Positions 17,108 to 25,583 of a stretch of DNA of 64,000 nucleotides are shown piece after piece (position 1 is the stretch's first letter; every line of letters begins with the position of its first letter). The position numbers and the translations under genes were made by a program. Source of the stretch: UTCFX2 sp963788305 (GTDB lineage Bacteria; Chloroflexota; Anaerolineae; Anaerolineales; UBA4823); NCBI GenBank assembly GCA_963788305.1, contig CAWBGK010000007.1, positions 104,624 through 168,623 of the forward strand, in the 5' to 3' direction. Under the pieces are notes generated by a model. That model worked only from the letters and a program-made list of their open reading frames with translations, did no database searches and was not told the DNA's origin.

Positions 17108-18916
17108 ATGTTTGATGCCGAATTCAAAAAAATCACCGATGTGATCCAGGCTTTTTGTGAAGAGCGAGGCTTATCTGATGCCGGCAGGATCCAATGGAGC
17201 CCAATTCCGTTTGCAGGCGAATGGGGCATTTCAACATCCTTTTTTCAAATCGCGGCTCTTGAAGTGCGCAGCGGCAAAGCACCGGAAGGGATCTCGGTTC
17301 AACTTCGTGCCCAACAAATAGCAGTTGAAATAGCATTGCAAATCGGCACCCTGACAGGTTTTTCCAGAATCGAATCGACCCGCGGGTACCTGAACTTATT
17401 CTACTCAACGTCCGATTATGCCAAGCAGGTGATCCTAGACGTGATGGACAAAGGTGATAATTTTGGCCGTGGCATCCCCAAACTCGAGCGCGTGATGGTG
17501 GAATATGCCCAGCCAAATACACACCATTCCTTTCACATGGGCCATTTTCGTAATGCAATCCTCGGTGAAGTGCTCTCGAGACTGGTCGAATTTGCAGGTT
17601 ATCCCACATTACGGGCTTCTTATCCAGGAGATATCGGTCTGGGTGTCATCACAATACTTTGGATGTACATGAAGTTTTATCAGGGAGAAGAACCGGAGGG
17701 CGTCCATGAACGCGGGCAGTGGCTTCTAAGATTATATATTGAAGCAAACCGACTGTTGGAAGCGAAGGATGATGAGACTCCTGCAGAGAAATCCCTCCGA
17801 GAAAGTTATGACGCCGAAAGAAGAGAGCTCTACCGCAAATGGGATACCGGAGACCCGGATGTCCGCGATGTCTGGTTGAGGACGCGTGAATGGAGTCTGG
17901 AAGAGCTCCGTGATATCCTGGAAACTCTTGATATTCATATCGAAATCTGGTTTTTCGAAAGCGAGGTCGATGAACCAGCAAAACGAATTGTTGAGGAGCT
18001 GATCCAGCTGGGAATTGCCGATGATGAAAGACCCGATGGGCCGGTGTTAGTTCACATCGATGAAAAGCTCGGACTTAAGAAGGAAAAATACCGCACAAAT
18101 ATCATCCTCCGCAGCGATGGGACGACCCTCTACCTGACTAAGGATCTGGCGCTGGCAAAAGAGAAATTTGAAAATTATTGCGTGGATCGATCCATCTACG
18201 TCATTGACGTGCGCCAAAGCATGCATTTACAGCAAACCTTCAAAATACTCGAGCTGTGGGGGTTCAAGCAGGCCGACAAATGTTATCACCTGGGATACGG
18301 TTTTGTCAGCTTGCCTGAAGGAGCAATGTCAGCACGACGAGGTCGACTGGCTCTTTTCAAGGACGTTGCGGATGAAGCTATGCGCAGGGTCCATAAGGAA
18401 ATCGACCAGAAAAATCCGGACTTGCCTGCGGATGAACGTGACATTGTAGCAAAGCAGGTCGGATTAGGTGCACTGGTCTACGCCATGCTATCCGTTGACA
18501 ACAACAAGGATATTGTCTTCTATCTGGATGAGGCTTTAAATTTTGATGGACATACCGGACCATATATCCAGAATGCCCACGTGCGCGCCAGCAGCATCCT
18601 TCGTAAGGTGAGCAGGCTGCCGCAAGAATTCAGCATAGATTATCCGCTCAATAATCAGGAAATCCTTTTGATTGATTTAGTCTCTCGTTTCCCGGCAGTC
18701 GTCGAACAGGCAGCGAATGAATACAGGCCGCTGGTCATGGCAAATTATGCGTATGATCTTGCCAATGCATTTCACAGCTTTTATCATGCTTCGCCAGTCC
18801 TTCAGGCAGAGACAGAAGTTCTAAGAATTTCAAGGCTGTGGCTGGTTGCGGCGACTCGCCAGACGTTGGCCAACGCACTGCGATTGCTCGACATAGCCGC
18901 ACCAGAAGTTATGTAA
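17108..18916 (+). CDS. argS: Arginyl-tRNA synthetase
   Basis: A class I synthetase that charges tRNA-Arg. The HIGH-type motif is HSFHMGH in an NTHHSFHMGHFRN context, and the KMSKS-type loop is GAMSARRGR, the usual MSxRRG/MSTRKG form of ArgRS. The C-terminal anticodon-binding domain begins near DHPLNNQEILLI and ends TLANALRLLDI. I start at ATG 17108 (602 residues) because MFDAEFKK matches the short N-terminal extension of the family and an AGGA lies upstream; a GTG at 17075 is also in frame. The gene is complete and undamaged. Confidence 0.95.
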   Translation: MFDAEFKKITDVIQAFCEERGLSDAGRIQWSPIPFAGEWGISTSFFQIAALEVRSGKAPEGISVQLRAQQIAVEIALQIGTLTGFSRIESTRGYLNLFYSTSDYAKQVILDVMDKGDNFGRGIPKLERVMVEYAQPNTHHSFHMGHFRNAILGEVLSRLVEFAGYPTLRASYPGDIGLGVITILWMYMKFYQGEEPEGVHERGQWLLRLYIEANRLLEAKDDETPAEKSLRESYDAERRELYRKWDTGDPDVRDVWLRTREWSLEELRDILETLDIHIEIWFFESEVDEPAKRIVEELIQLGIADDERPDGPVLVHIDEKLGLKKEKYRTNIILRSDGTTLYLTKDLALAKEKFENYCVDRSIYVIDVRQSMHLQQTFKILELWGFKQADKCYHLGYGFVSLPEGAMSARRGRLALFKDVADEAMRRVHKEIDQKNPDLPADERDIVAKQVGLGALVYAMLSVDNNKDIVFYLDEALNFDGHTGPYIQNAHVRASSILRKVSRLPQEFSIDYPLNNQEILLIDLVSRFPAVVEQAANEYRPLVMANYAYDLANAFHSFYHASPVLQAETEVLRISRLWLVAATRQTLANALRLLDIAAPEVM

Positions 18917-18956
18917 CATAAGATCAATTAGAAGAAATAAGGAGAAAAAAGTTCAG

Positions 18957-20276
18957 ATGTCAACAGTTCGTACGTTAATCATGGGCGCCGCAGGGCGCGA
19001 TTTCCACAACTTTAATGTGTATTTTCGAAACAATCCCGATCATGAAGTTGTCGCTTTCACGGCCACGCAAATCCCGGATATTGCTGGAAGAACCTACCCA
19101 CCCGAGCTCGCAGGTTCACGCTATCCAAAAGGAATCCCGATCTATGTCGAAGGCGAGCTCGTCCATTTGATCAAAGAATTGCAGGTCGATCAGGTGGTGT
19201 TTGCATACAGCGACGTTCCACATGAATTCGTAATGCATAAAGCTTCCCAGGTGCTGGCAGCGGGGGCAGATTTCCGTTTGATGGGAACCACAACGACCCA
19301 GGTTCAATCAACCAAACCGGTCGTTTCCGTCTGTGCAGTGCGCACCGGGTCAGGCAAGAGTCAGACCACCCGGCGAGTGTCTCTGATTTTACGGAGCATG
19401 GGTTACAAGGTCGCTGCAATTCGACATCCAATGCCCTATGGAGATCTGGTTAAACAGGCTGTTCAGCGCTACGCTGACTACAGCGACCTGGATAAGCATG
19501 AATGCACCATTGAGGAACGGGAAGAATATGAACCGCACCTGGACAATGGTGTGATCGTGTATGCAGGAGTGGATTATGAACGAATTTTACGCCAGGCAGA
19601 GCAGGAAGTAGATATCGTCCTTTGGGACGGCGGAAATAATGATTTCCCCTTCTATCACTCAGATTTGCAGATCGTTGTCGCAGATCCTCACCGACCCGGG
19701 CATGAGGTAGGCTACCACCCAGGTGAAACGAATTCCCGGCTGGCTGATGTCATTGTGATAAATAAAGTTGATACTGCCGATCCTAAAGACGTGCTGGCTG
19801 TCCGCAACAACCTGCGCGCAATCAATCCAAGTGCCGTGTTCATTGAGGCGGCTTCACCCCTTTTTGTCGATGATCCCGCCGCAATTCTTGGCAAACGTGT
19901 CCTGGTGATTGAGGATGGCCCAACCCTGACTCACGGTGAAATGGCATATGGAGCTGGCTGGGTCGCTGCCCAACGCTTTGGTGCGGCTGAAATCATCGAT
20001 CCACACCCATTCGCGGTTGGCTCGATCAAGGCAACATATGAAAAATATCCGAATACTGGTAGCATCCTCCCTGCTATGGGTTATGGTGAAGCCCAGACTC
20101 GCGACCTGGAGAAGACTATCAACGCGATCGACGCGGACCTGGTGATCATCGGGACCCCGATTGACCTGAATCGAGTAGTCAAGATCAAACGCCCGACACA
20201 GCGCGTCAGATATGAACTTCAAGAGATCGGACAGCCTACCCTCGAAGATATTTTGAAGCAGAAATTCGGGAAATAA
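18957..20276 (+). CDS. Cyclic 2,3-diphosphoglycerate synthetase-like P-loop enzyme
   Basis: 439 residues. It has an N-terminal Rossmann-like part (VRTLIMGAAGRDFHNFN, residues 1-110), then a P-loop VRTGSGKSQTTRR at about 128-140 and a switch-like VLWDGGNNDFPFY. This architecture is that of the archaeal cyclic 2,3-diphosphoglycerate synthetase (Cpgs) and its bacterial homologues, often annotated only as GTPase. In methanogens the enzyme makes the compatible solute cDPG from 2,3-diphosphoglycerate. Whether the bacterial copy does so is not shown by sequence. An AAGGAG site precedes the ATG. It follows argS by 40 bases and ends at a bidirectional terminator. Confidence 0.75.
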   Translation: MSTVRTLIMGAAGRDFHNFNVYFRNNPDHEVVAFTATQIPDIAGRTYPPELAGSRYPKGIPIYVEGELVHLIKELQVDQVVFAYSDVPHEFVMHKASQVLAAGADFRLMGTTTTQVQSTKPVVSVCAVRTGSGKSQTTRRVSLILRSMGYKVAAIRHPMPYGDLVKQAVQRYADYSDLDKHECTIEEREEYEPHLDNGVIVYAGVDYERILRQAEQEVDIVLWDGGNNDFPFYHSDLQIVVADPHRPGHEVGYHPGETNSRLADVIVINKVDTADPKDVLAVRNNLRAINPSAVFIEAASPLFVDDPAAILGKRVLVIEDGPTLTHGEMAYGAGWVAAQRFGAAEIIDPHPFAVGSIKATYEKYPNTGSILPAMGYGEAQTRDLEKTINAIDADLVIIGTPIDLNRVVKIKRPTQRVRYELQEIGQPTLEDILKQKFGK

Positions 20277-20303
20277 GCTTTTACTTCAGATCCGCCTATT
20301 AAT

Positions 20304-20345
20304 AATAACCATGGCGCTGTACAAGAATGCAGTGCCATGGTTATT
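20304..20345. terminator. Bidirectional terminator between convergent genes
   Basis: A 16-bp inverted repeat (AATAACCATGGCGCTG with CAGTGCCATGGTTATT, one G-T pair) with a 10-base loop. The A-rich left flank and T-rich right flank serve both strands. It reaches into the last codons of the methyltransferase. Confidence 0.7.
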
Positions 20346-21201
20346 TTACTTCTTCAAATATTGTTGGATCATATCCGACCCAATCGATTTCTTGATTGCA
20401 GCGAAATCTCCTCACCATCGTCTCAAGCGCCTGGATATTGTTGTCCACCAGGATGAATCGCCGTCCAAGTTTCAGGCAGCTATCTCCTGTAGTGCCGCTG
20501 CCAGCAAAAAAATCCAGGACCAGGTCGCCGGGATCTGAAGACGCCCTTACGATCCTGTCCATAATTCCAATCGGTTTCTGAGTTGGATAACCTGTCCTTT
20601 CTTTCCCGTTCGTCGGTACGATCGTGTGCCACCAGGTATCCGTCGGCAACTTTCCCAGGGCAGCTTTTTGGGGACCGACCAGTCCAGGCGCCATGTAAGG
20701 GATGCGATCAATCTCATCGACATTAAATTTGTAATTGTCAGGGTCTTTCACATAGACCAGGATATTGTCATGCTTGGGAGGCCATTTCTTCTTTGTGCGA
20801 GCGCCGTAATCGTAAGCCCAGATGATTTCATTAAGAAAAGAATCGCGGCCAAAAACCTGGTCCAGAAGGATTTTACAGTAATGGACTTCCCGATAATCAA
20901 TATGGAAATAAAATGTCCCGTCCGCCTTTAGCACGCGAAAGGCTTCGGTCAAGCGCGGTTTCAAGAAGGCCAGATAATCGTCAAATACATCCGCGTACTC
21001 CTGACTGCCAATGCTGGTGGTCGCGTAGCGCTGACCGCTGAATCCAATCTGATCGCCAGTTGCAGAACGAACAGTCTTAATCCTGGTTCGCTTTTGCTGC
21101 CGGCCGGTATTGAACGGCGGATCGATGTAAATCAAATCTATACATTCGTCTTGCATCTCCTGAAGCACCTGCAAGTTATCACCGAAGATGATTCTATTCA
21201 C
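20341..21201 (-). CDS. Orphan DNA methyltransferase (beta-class, N4-cytosine or N6-adenine)
   Basis: 286 residues. The catalytic motif IV is LIYIDPPFNTG at residues 24-34, and the SAM-binding motif I, LDFFAGSGTTGDSCL, comes after it near residue 230. This catalytic-then-SAM order defines beta-class amino-methyltransferases. A variable target-recognition region lies in the middle (residues 60-190). No restriction endonuclease is nearby, so it may be a regulatory orphan enzyme. The GTG start at 21201 lies inside the end of the WecG/TagA gene (8-base overlap), so the two are co-translated. Confidence 0.85.
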   Translation of the reverse strand: MNRIIFGDNLQVLQEMQDECIDLIYIDPPFNTGRQQKRTRIKTVRSATGDQIGFSGQRYATTSIGSQEYADVFDDYLAFLKPRLTEAFRVLKADGTFYFHIDYREVHYCKILLDQVFGRDSFLNEIIWAYDYGARTKKKWPPKHDNILVYVKDPDNYKFNVDEIDRIPYMAPGLVGPQKAALGKLPTDTWWHTIVPTNGKERTGYPTQKPIGIMDRIVRASSDPGDLVLDFFAGSGTTGDSCLKLGRRFILVDNNIQALETMVRRFRCNQEIDWVGYDPTIFEEVK

Positions 21202-21946
21202 CGCTAAACCTCTCTCGTAAGATATGATACAAAAATAACGGGATGTCTCGCAAATAACGCGGACTGTATCGGCGCGGCGATATCAGGATGCGAGCCAGCC
21301 ATTCAAGGTAGTGGTCCGTCATCCATTTCGGTCCTCGGTGCAGGTTACCCGAAAGATATTCGAAAAGTGCGCCGCACGTGATGGCAATTTGGACGTTCAA
21401 AATCGCCCAGTTTTCCTCGAGCCATTTTTCCTGCAACGGCATTCCAAAACCCACAAGTAGTAAGTCTGGATGAAGCGTATTGATCATCTCGATCACAGCT
21501 GCATTTTCGTGATCATCTACTGCCTTGTGAAAATAACCGTGCTGGACGCCAGCAATTTGCAAAGTGGGATATCTCTCCAGGAGCTTTAATGCTGCCTTAT
21601 CCGCCACTCCAGGCGGGTTTCCTAACAAGAAAATACTAATTCTCTCTCTCGATGCGACCTCAGCCAGATTCCAGATCCAATCCGCCAATGTAAATCGCTC
21701 TGGTATCGATTTGCCAGACAAGAGCGCTCCTAACTGCACTCCCATCCCGTCGCAATAAACCAGATCAGCCTGCTGGTTGTAAAAATCCTTTAACCAAGGT
21801 TTTTCATAGGCAAGGTTCAAACCGCGAAGATTGGCGTGCGCGATTAATAGCCGCTCTCCAGCAGTTGCGACCTGGGTGATCTTTTCCAGGATTTCGATCT
21901 GAGAGAGGGAATCCACCCTGACGCCGAGCACGTTGACTTTAGACAT
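21194..21946 (-). CDS. WecG/TagA/CpsF family glycosyltransferase
   Basis: 250 residues matching the GT26 family, which transfers N-acetylmannosamine-type sugars to undecaprenyl-diphospho-GlcNAc. Key parts are LGVRVDSLSQIEILEKI, VYCDGMGVQLGALLSG with the catalytic Asp region, IFLLGNPPGVADKAA and LLVGFGMPLQEKWLEEN. It acts as a peripheral membrane enzyme in teichoic-acid, ECA or capsule linkage-unit synthesis. It is unusual in being overlapped by a DNA methyltransferase gene. Confidence 0.85.
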   Translation of the reverse strand: MSKVNVLGVRVDSLSQIEILEKITQVATAGERLLIAHANLRGLNLAYEKPWLKDFYNQQADLVYCDGMGVQLGALLSGKSIPERFTLADWIWNLAEVASRERISIFLLGNPPGVADKAALKLLERYPTLQIAGVQHGYFHKAVDDHENAAVIEMINTLHPDLLLVGFGMPLQEKWLEENWAILNVQIAITCGALFEYLSGNLHRGPKWMTDHYLEWLARILISPRRYSPRYLRDIPLFLYHILRERFSGE

Positions 21947-22082
21947 GATCTTAGGACATCGTTATTTTACATGAAAAGCCGCAACTGCAGTTGCGATTTC
22001 CGCCAACCTGCGGTATATTCCCTGCGAATATTCCATTGCAAAATGCCTTCACAGGATAACAACCAGCTTGAGGAGCATAACG

Positions 22083-22814
22083 ATGAAACTATTTGTGCCA
22101 GGACGGATTTGTTTGTTTGGTGAACACTCCGATTGGGCTGGAGGTTATCGCCGAATTAATGCCGAAATCGAAAAAGGGTATACCTTGATCTGTGGGACTG
22201 ACCAGGGTATCTATGCCGAAGCCGAACCGCATCCGACTTCTTTAATCCTGACTTCGACAACACCAGAAGGCGAGAAACGTGGTCCCTATGAAATCCCAAT
22301 GGAGCCAAAGGTCTTATTCGAGGAAGCTCAAAAAGGAGGGTTTTGGAGCTATATTGCTGGCGTCGCATACCAGGCTCTGACAAATTATCATGTCCGCGGG
22401 CTTGTTCTGAACAATTATCAGACTGACCTGCCTATCAAGAAAGGATTGTCTTCCAGCGCCGCGATCTGCGTCCTTGCTGCCCGGGCGTTTAACCGAGCCT
22501 ACGACCTGAAGCTGACAATCCGCGGCGAAATGGAGCTGGCTTATCATGGTGAAATCACAACGCCTTCCCGCTGCGGTCGGATGGATCAGGGCTGTGCATT
22601 TGGAAACCGTCCGGTTTTGATGGTATTCGATGGTGACCGACTGGATACGAGTGAGCTTCAGGTGAAAAATGAGCTTCACTTCGTTGTTGTCGACCTAAAC
22701 TCACGGAAAGACACCCTGGAAATTCTCAACCGCTTCAATCGCTGTTTTCCGGTCGCAGAGAACCAGGTCGAACGTGAGGTCCAGGAGCTTCTCGGACCCA
22801 TCAATAACGCATAG
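22083..22814 (+). CDS. GHMP sugar kinase domain (galactokinase-like), N-terminal part of a kinase-nucleotidyltransferase fusion
   Basis: From ATG 22083 (MKLFVPGRICLFGEHSDWAG): the substrate-binding motif 1 of galactokinase-like GHMP kinases (GEHSDWAGGY). The ATP-binding motif 2, KKGLSSSAAICVLAARA, lies near residue 120. An upstream ATG at 22068 is possible. The frame ends at GPINNA/stop, but in another frame the kinase continues (IVGQAIEALKNSDGQQLGD) with no natural stop before the nucleotidyltransferase. Expected reaction: ATP-dependent phosphorylation of a free sugar at C-1. The sugar is unknown. Confidence 0.8.
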   Translation: MKLFVPGRICLFGEHSDWAGGYRRINAEIEKGYTLICGTDQGIYAEAEPHPTSLILTSTTPEGEKRGPYEIPMEPKVLFEEAQKGGFWSYIAGVAYQALTNYHVRGLVLNNYQTDLPIKKGLSSSAAICVLAARAFNRAYDLKLTIRGEMELAYHGEITTPSRCGRMDQGCAFGNRPVLMVFDGDRLDTSELQVKNELHFVVVDLNSRKDTLEILNRFNRCFPVAENQVEREVQELLGPINNA

Positions 22815-23306
22815 TAGGCCAGGCGATTGAAGCCCTTAAAAATTCAGACGGTCAGCAGTTGGGAGACTTGATGGTTGAAGCCCAGGCATTTTTTGACCGC
22901 TATGCAGCACCAGCCTGCCCGGAGGAATTGATGGCGCCAGCCCTGCATCATGTGCCTCGAATACGGGCCGCTCAAACCTCATATTTGGGGAGGAAAGGCG
23001 TCGGATCCCAAGGAGATGGCACTGCGCAATTTATTGCGCGAGCGCAGCTGACCAGCAGGCGGTCATTGAGATTTTCCGCCGCGACCTGGACCTGCACGCC
23101 TTAGAGCTAACCCTGAGACCCAGCATGCAAGTTCGTAAAGCAGTCATCCCGGCGGCCGGTTTTGGGACCAGGCTCTTTCCAGCTACAAAAGCAACAAAGA
23201 AAGAGCTTTTCCCGATTATCGACCGAGATGGCATCTGCAAAACCAGCTATACTGCTGATCGTCGAAGGAAGCGCTGGACGCTGGAATTGAAGAAGTCTTT
23301 ATCGTT
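22815..23306 (+). pseudogene. Frameshift-ridden junction between kinase and nucleotidyltransferase domains
   Basis: At least six single-base indels lie here. A lost base near 22811, an extra C near 22953, a missing G near 22998 and a missing A near 23041 must be corrected to read the kinase C-terminus (YGPLKPHIWGG, GKGVGSQGDGTAQFIA, IEIFRRDLDLHALEL). Extra bases near 23241 and 23265 break the start of the next domain (MQVRKAVIPAAGFGTRLF, with the pyrophosphorylase loop). After correction there is one continuous frame from kinase to nucleotidyltransferase, so this is one gene. The density of errors is the highest in the window and could mean decay or poor read support. Confidence 0.65.
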
Positions 23307-24005
23307 GTGCAAGAAAGCGACCTCGATGAGTTTCAGGCATTCTTCAAAAACCAGATTACGATCGAAAATTACAACAAGCTGCCGCGTCATTTCCAGGATT
23401 ACTCACACCGAATCCTTGAGATGGGTCGGCGGGTAACTTTTATCATCCAGACGAATCAGGAGGGCTTTGGGCACGCCATTTATTGCGCCCGCGAATCAAT
23501 CGGGAGCGAGCCGTTCCTGCTCATGTTAGGCGATCACCTTTATCGCTCAAACCGCGAGCAATCTTGTGCACAGCAGCTTATCGAAGCCTATCAACAACAC
23601 GGTATAAACCTGCTCGGCTTACGCCGCACCTCAGAAGATCAGATTGCCAATTTCGGGACAGCTGCCGGAGTTTGGATTGAAGAAGATCGTTTGCTGAATG
23701 TTACAGAATTCGCTGAAAAACCAACGGTCGATTATGCCCGGGTGAACCTTCGCATCCCGGGTCTTCCTGCCAACGAATACCTCACCGTATTTGGCCAATA
23801 TGTTATCAAGCCCAAGATATTTGAATATCTTGAAGAACATATAAGGAACAATGTCCGCGAGCGGGGTGAATTCCAGCTTACATCAGCGCTCGATCGACTC
23901 CGCCAGGAAGATGGATTTCTGGGTTTAATCATGGACGGTAGACGCTTTGATATTGGGCTGCCCGAGTATTACCTGGAAACTTTACAAAGTTTTAAGGAGA
24001 ACTAA
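23307..24005 (+). CDS. Sugar-1-phosphate nucleotidyltransferase domain (GalU-like), C-terminal part of the fusion
   Basis: 232 residues in one clean frame after the broken junction. They contain TFIIQTNQEGFGHAIYCARE, LMLGDHLYRSN (metal-binding Asp), FAEKPTVDYARV and GQYVIKPKIFEYLEEHI, the order of motifs in UTP-glucose-1-phosphate uridylyltransferases. Joined to the upstream AAGFGTRLFPATKATKKE loop it makes a full GalU-type domain. In the fused protein (about 640 residues) it would convert the sugar 1-phosphate made by the kinase to an NDP-sugar, a salvage logic like that of the fucokinase/GDP-fucose pyrophosphorylase FKP but in the opposite domain order. Confidence 0.8.
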   Translation: MQESDLDEFQAFFKNQITIENYNKLPRHFQDYSHRILEMGRRVTFIIQTNQEGFGHAIYCARESIGSEPFLLMLGDHLYRSNREQSCAQQLIEAYQQHGINLLGLRRTSEDQIANFGTAAGVWIEEDRLLNVTEFAEKPTVDYARVNLRIPGLPANEYLTVFGQYVIKPKIFEYLEEHIRNNVRERGEFQLTSALDRLRQEDGFLGLIMDGRRFDIGLPEYYLETLQSFKEN

Positions 24006-24048
24006 ATTGAGGCAAAAATGGAGACAAGGAAATGGTCCAATCAAGGCA

Positions 24049-24459
24049 TCATACGTCAAGCCTGTAGCCGACACCCCTGGCAGTGTGCAGGAATTGTGGT
24101 TTTCGCGGCTCGGCTTCAATCGCCTGACGAAGCCAGCTTATATGGACATCCAGCGTGCGGGTATCCTCAGTATATTCAGTGTTCCAGATCTTCCGAAAGA
24201 GATCTTCACGTTCTAAAACCACACCAGGGTGTTCAAGGAAGATTTTAAGCAGCTCCGCCAACCGTGGCGTAAGGGTTGATGTACGGTCCAGGCAGCGCAC
24301 TCGTTTCCGCTCTAAATCCAAATGAATCGGTCCAATCTGAATAGTATTCAGACTATCTCCAGGAAGGAGAAGTTGGATTCGATTGAGAAGTTTACGAGAA
24401 GTAAAAGGTAAAGCCAGAATATCATCGATGCTTGAATTCGGCTGTGACTGCCTGATCAC
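24049..24459 (-). CDS. OmpR-type winged-helix DNA-binding domain (C-terminal part of a response-regulator-like protein)
   Basis: 136 residues. From about residue 40 a complete Trans_reg_C winged helix is seen: IGPIHLDLERKRVRC, LTPRLAELLKIFLEHPG, LVLEREDLF-type helix and RTLDVHISWLRQAIE, ending TARGVGYRLDV. It continues the receiver-like frame of 24422-24706. Removing one T (plus strand) near 24431-24433 gives EFSIDDILALPFTSRKLL and joins them into a protein of about 220 residues. Its 3' end converges with the nucleotidyltransferase gene, 43 bases apart. Confidence 0.8.
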   Translation of the reverse strand: MIRQSQPNSSIDDILALPFTSRKLLNRIQLLLPGDSLNTIQIGPIHLDLERKRVRCLDRTSTLTPRLAELLKIFLEHPGVVLEREDLFRKIWNTEYTEDTRTLDVHISWLRQAIEAEPRKPQFLHTARGVGYRLDV

Positions 24460-24706
24460 TATTTACGATTGTCAAGATAGGGGTTGACTTTACTTTGGCT
24501 CGCAAGGAACGGGCGATCCGTTTTCCCGTTGTACGCATTGAGGCAGCATTGATCACAACCATGTTCGGATTGAGAATCGTGAGGTTATCCAATGCCTCAT
24601 TTCCGGTTGCAACGACGTCAACCTGGTAACCTTTTTTTCGCAACCCGGGTATAAAATGCGGGCTTTCTGCCCGCTTTCCCTCGATCCAAAGAATTTTTGG
24701 TTTCAA
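24422..24706 (-). CDS. Degenerate receiver domain (N-terminal part of a response-regulator-like protein)
   Basis: 94 residues beginning MKPKILWIEGKRAESPHF. The fold follows a CheY-like receiver (beta1 ILWIEG, alpha1 ESPHFIPGLRKKG, beta3 NMVVINAAS), but the acidic pair after beta1 is missing and the phosphoacceptor Asp at the end of beta3 is replaced by Asn (VVINAASMRT). It is therefore probably not phosphorylated and may respond to a ligand or act constitutively. The frame is lost by one inserted base before the winged helix. No histidine kinase lies nearby. Confidence 0.75.
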   Translation of the reverse strand: MKPKILWIEGKRAESPHFIPGLRKKGYQVDVVATGNEALDNLTILNPNMVVINAASMRTTGKRIARSLRAKVKSTPILTIVNSDQAVTAEFKHR

Positions 24707-24871
24707 ATCATGCCGGTCCTGGCGTGCCTTATCTTAACAAAAACTAACCCCTTCTGATAACACCAAGATTTCTAATCTTGAATTCAGTCGATTATAACCA
24801 GAATCTTAAAATATTGCAACTAAATCTCCCTGAAACTATTCTTTAACATTAGTACCGGAATCGAATCGAAT

Positions 24872-24898
24872 TTGCATCATGGCATTCCATGTTAGAAT
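24872..24898 (+). promoter_or_regulatory. Candidate promoter of the bifunctional-nuclease gene
   Basis: TTGCAT (24872-24877) and TAGAAT (24893-24898), spacer 15 bases (short), 48 bases before the ATG at 24946. It lies in the 240-base divergent gap with the response-regulator gene. Confidence 0.4.
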
Positions 24899-24945
24899 AC
24901 CATTTGCAAAAACCTCTTATTGATTGTGCAAAGCGGAGGCTGTGT

Positions 24946-25509
24946 ATGGCAGATATGATAGAGGTCGCAATTGACAGCATTCGAGTCAGCTTGATGTCTC
25001 AACAGCGGATCGTCATTCTGCGTGAGAAAGATAACGAACGATATCTTCCGATCTGGATCGGGGTGTATGAGGCTGAATCAATCACGATCGCACTTCAAGA
25101 AGTGGAAGTAGCCCGACCACTCACTCATGATTTATTAGCGAATGTTTTTCACCAGCTTGATTCAAAAATTGTGCGTGTGGAAGTAGTCGCACTTCGTGAT
25201 GACACCTTCTTTGGAAATATCGTTGCAGAAAAAGACGGCAGTTACTTTAACATCGACGCACGACCATCCGATGCCCTTGCGATTGCTGTACGCGCCCATG
25301 TCCCGATCCTGGTTGATCGCTCTGTAATGGATACGGCAGGGATTATCCCAGAAGAAGATCTGAAAGAGGAACCTGACGGTACAGCCCAACCAGATGAACC
25401 TTCGCCAGTTGAAGATGGCGAGGACCGTTTATCCATTTTTCAGGATTTCCTGGAAGGATTGGACCTGGACGAAGCAAGCGACGATGAGAGCGAAAGTAAA
25501 GATCATTAA
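24946..25509 (+). CDS. Bifunctional nuclease family protein (DUF151/BFN)
   Basis: 187 residues from ATG 24946, which has a GGAGG six bases upstream; the frame opens earlier at 24889. The core MIEVAIDSIRVSLMSQQRIVILRE...LPIWIGVYEAESI and the later NIDARPSDALAIAVRAHVPI are the conserved blocks of the DUF151 family. Plant BFN1 members have DNase and RNase activity; bacterial members are common but little studied. The C-terminal 45 residues are highly acidic (EEDLKEEP, DEASDDESES) and probably disordered. It is followed by a terminator and then dnaB. Confidence 0.85.
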   Translation: MADMIEVAIDSIRVSLMSQQRIVILREKDNERYLPIWIGVYEAESITIALQEVEVARPLTHDLLANVFHQLDSKIVRVEVVALRDDTFFGNIVAEKDGSYFNIDARPSDALAIAVRAHVPILVDRSVMDTAGIIPEEDLKEEPDGTAQPDEPSPVEDGEDRLSIFQDFLEGLDLDEASDDESESKDH

Positions 25510-25530
25510 ATTTTTGACATGATCTATTCG

Positions 25531-25573
25531 ACCGGGGTCCGTCGGATGATGATCCAGCGCCCCCGGTTTTTCT
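25531..25573 (+). terminator. Terminator-like hairpin directly before dnaB
   Basis: Stem ACCGGGG (25531-25537) with CCCCGGT (25561-25567), then TTTTTCTT. It ends about 11 bases before the dnaB start and leaves little room for a ribosome site, so dnaB expression may depend on read-through. Confidence 0.6.
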
Positions 25574-25583
25574 TCCTGAACTC

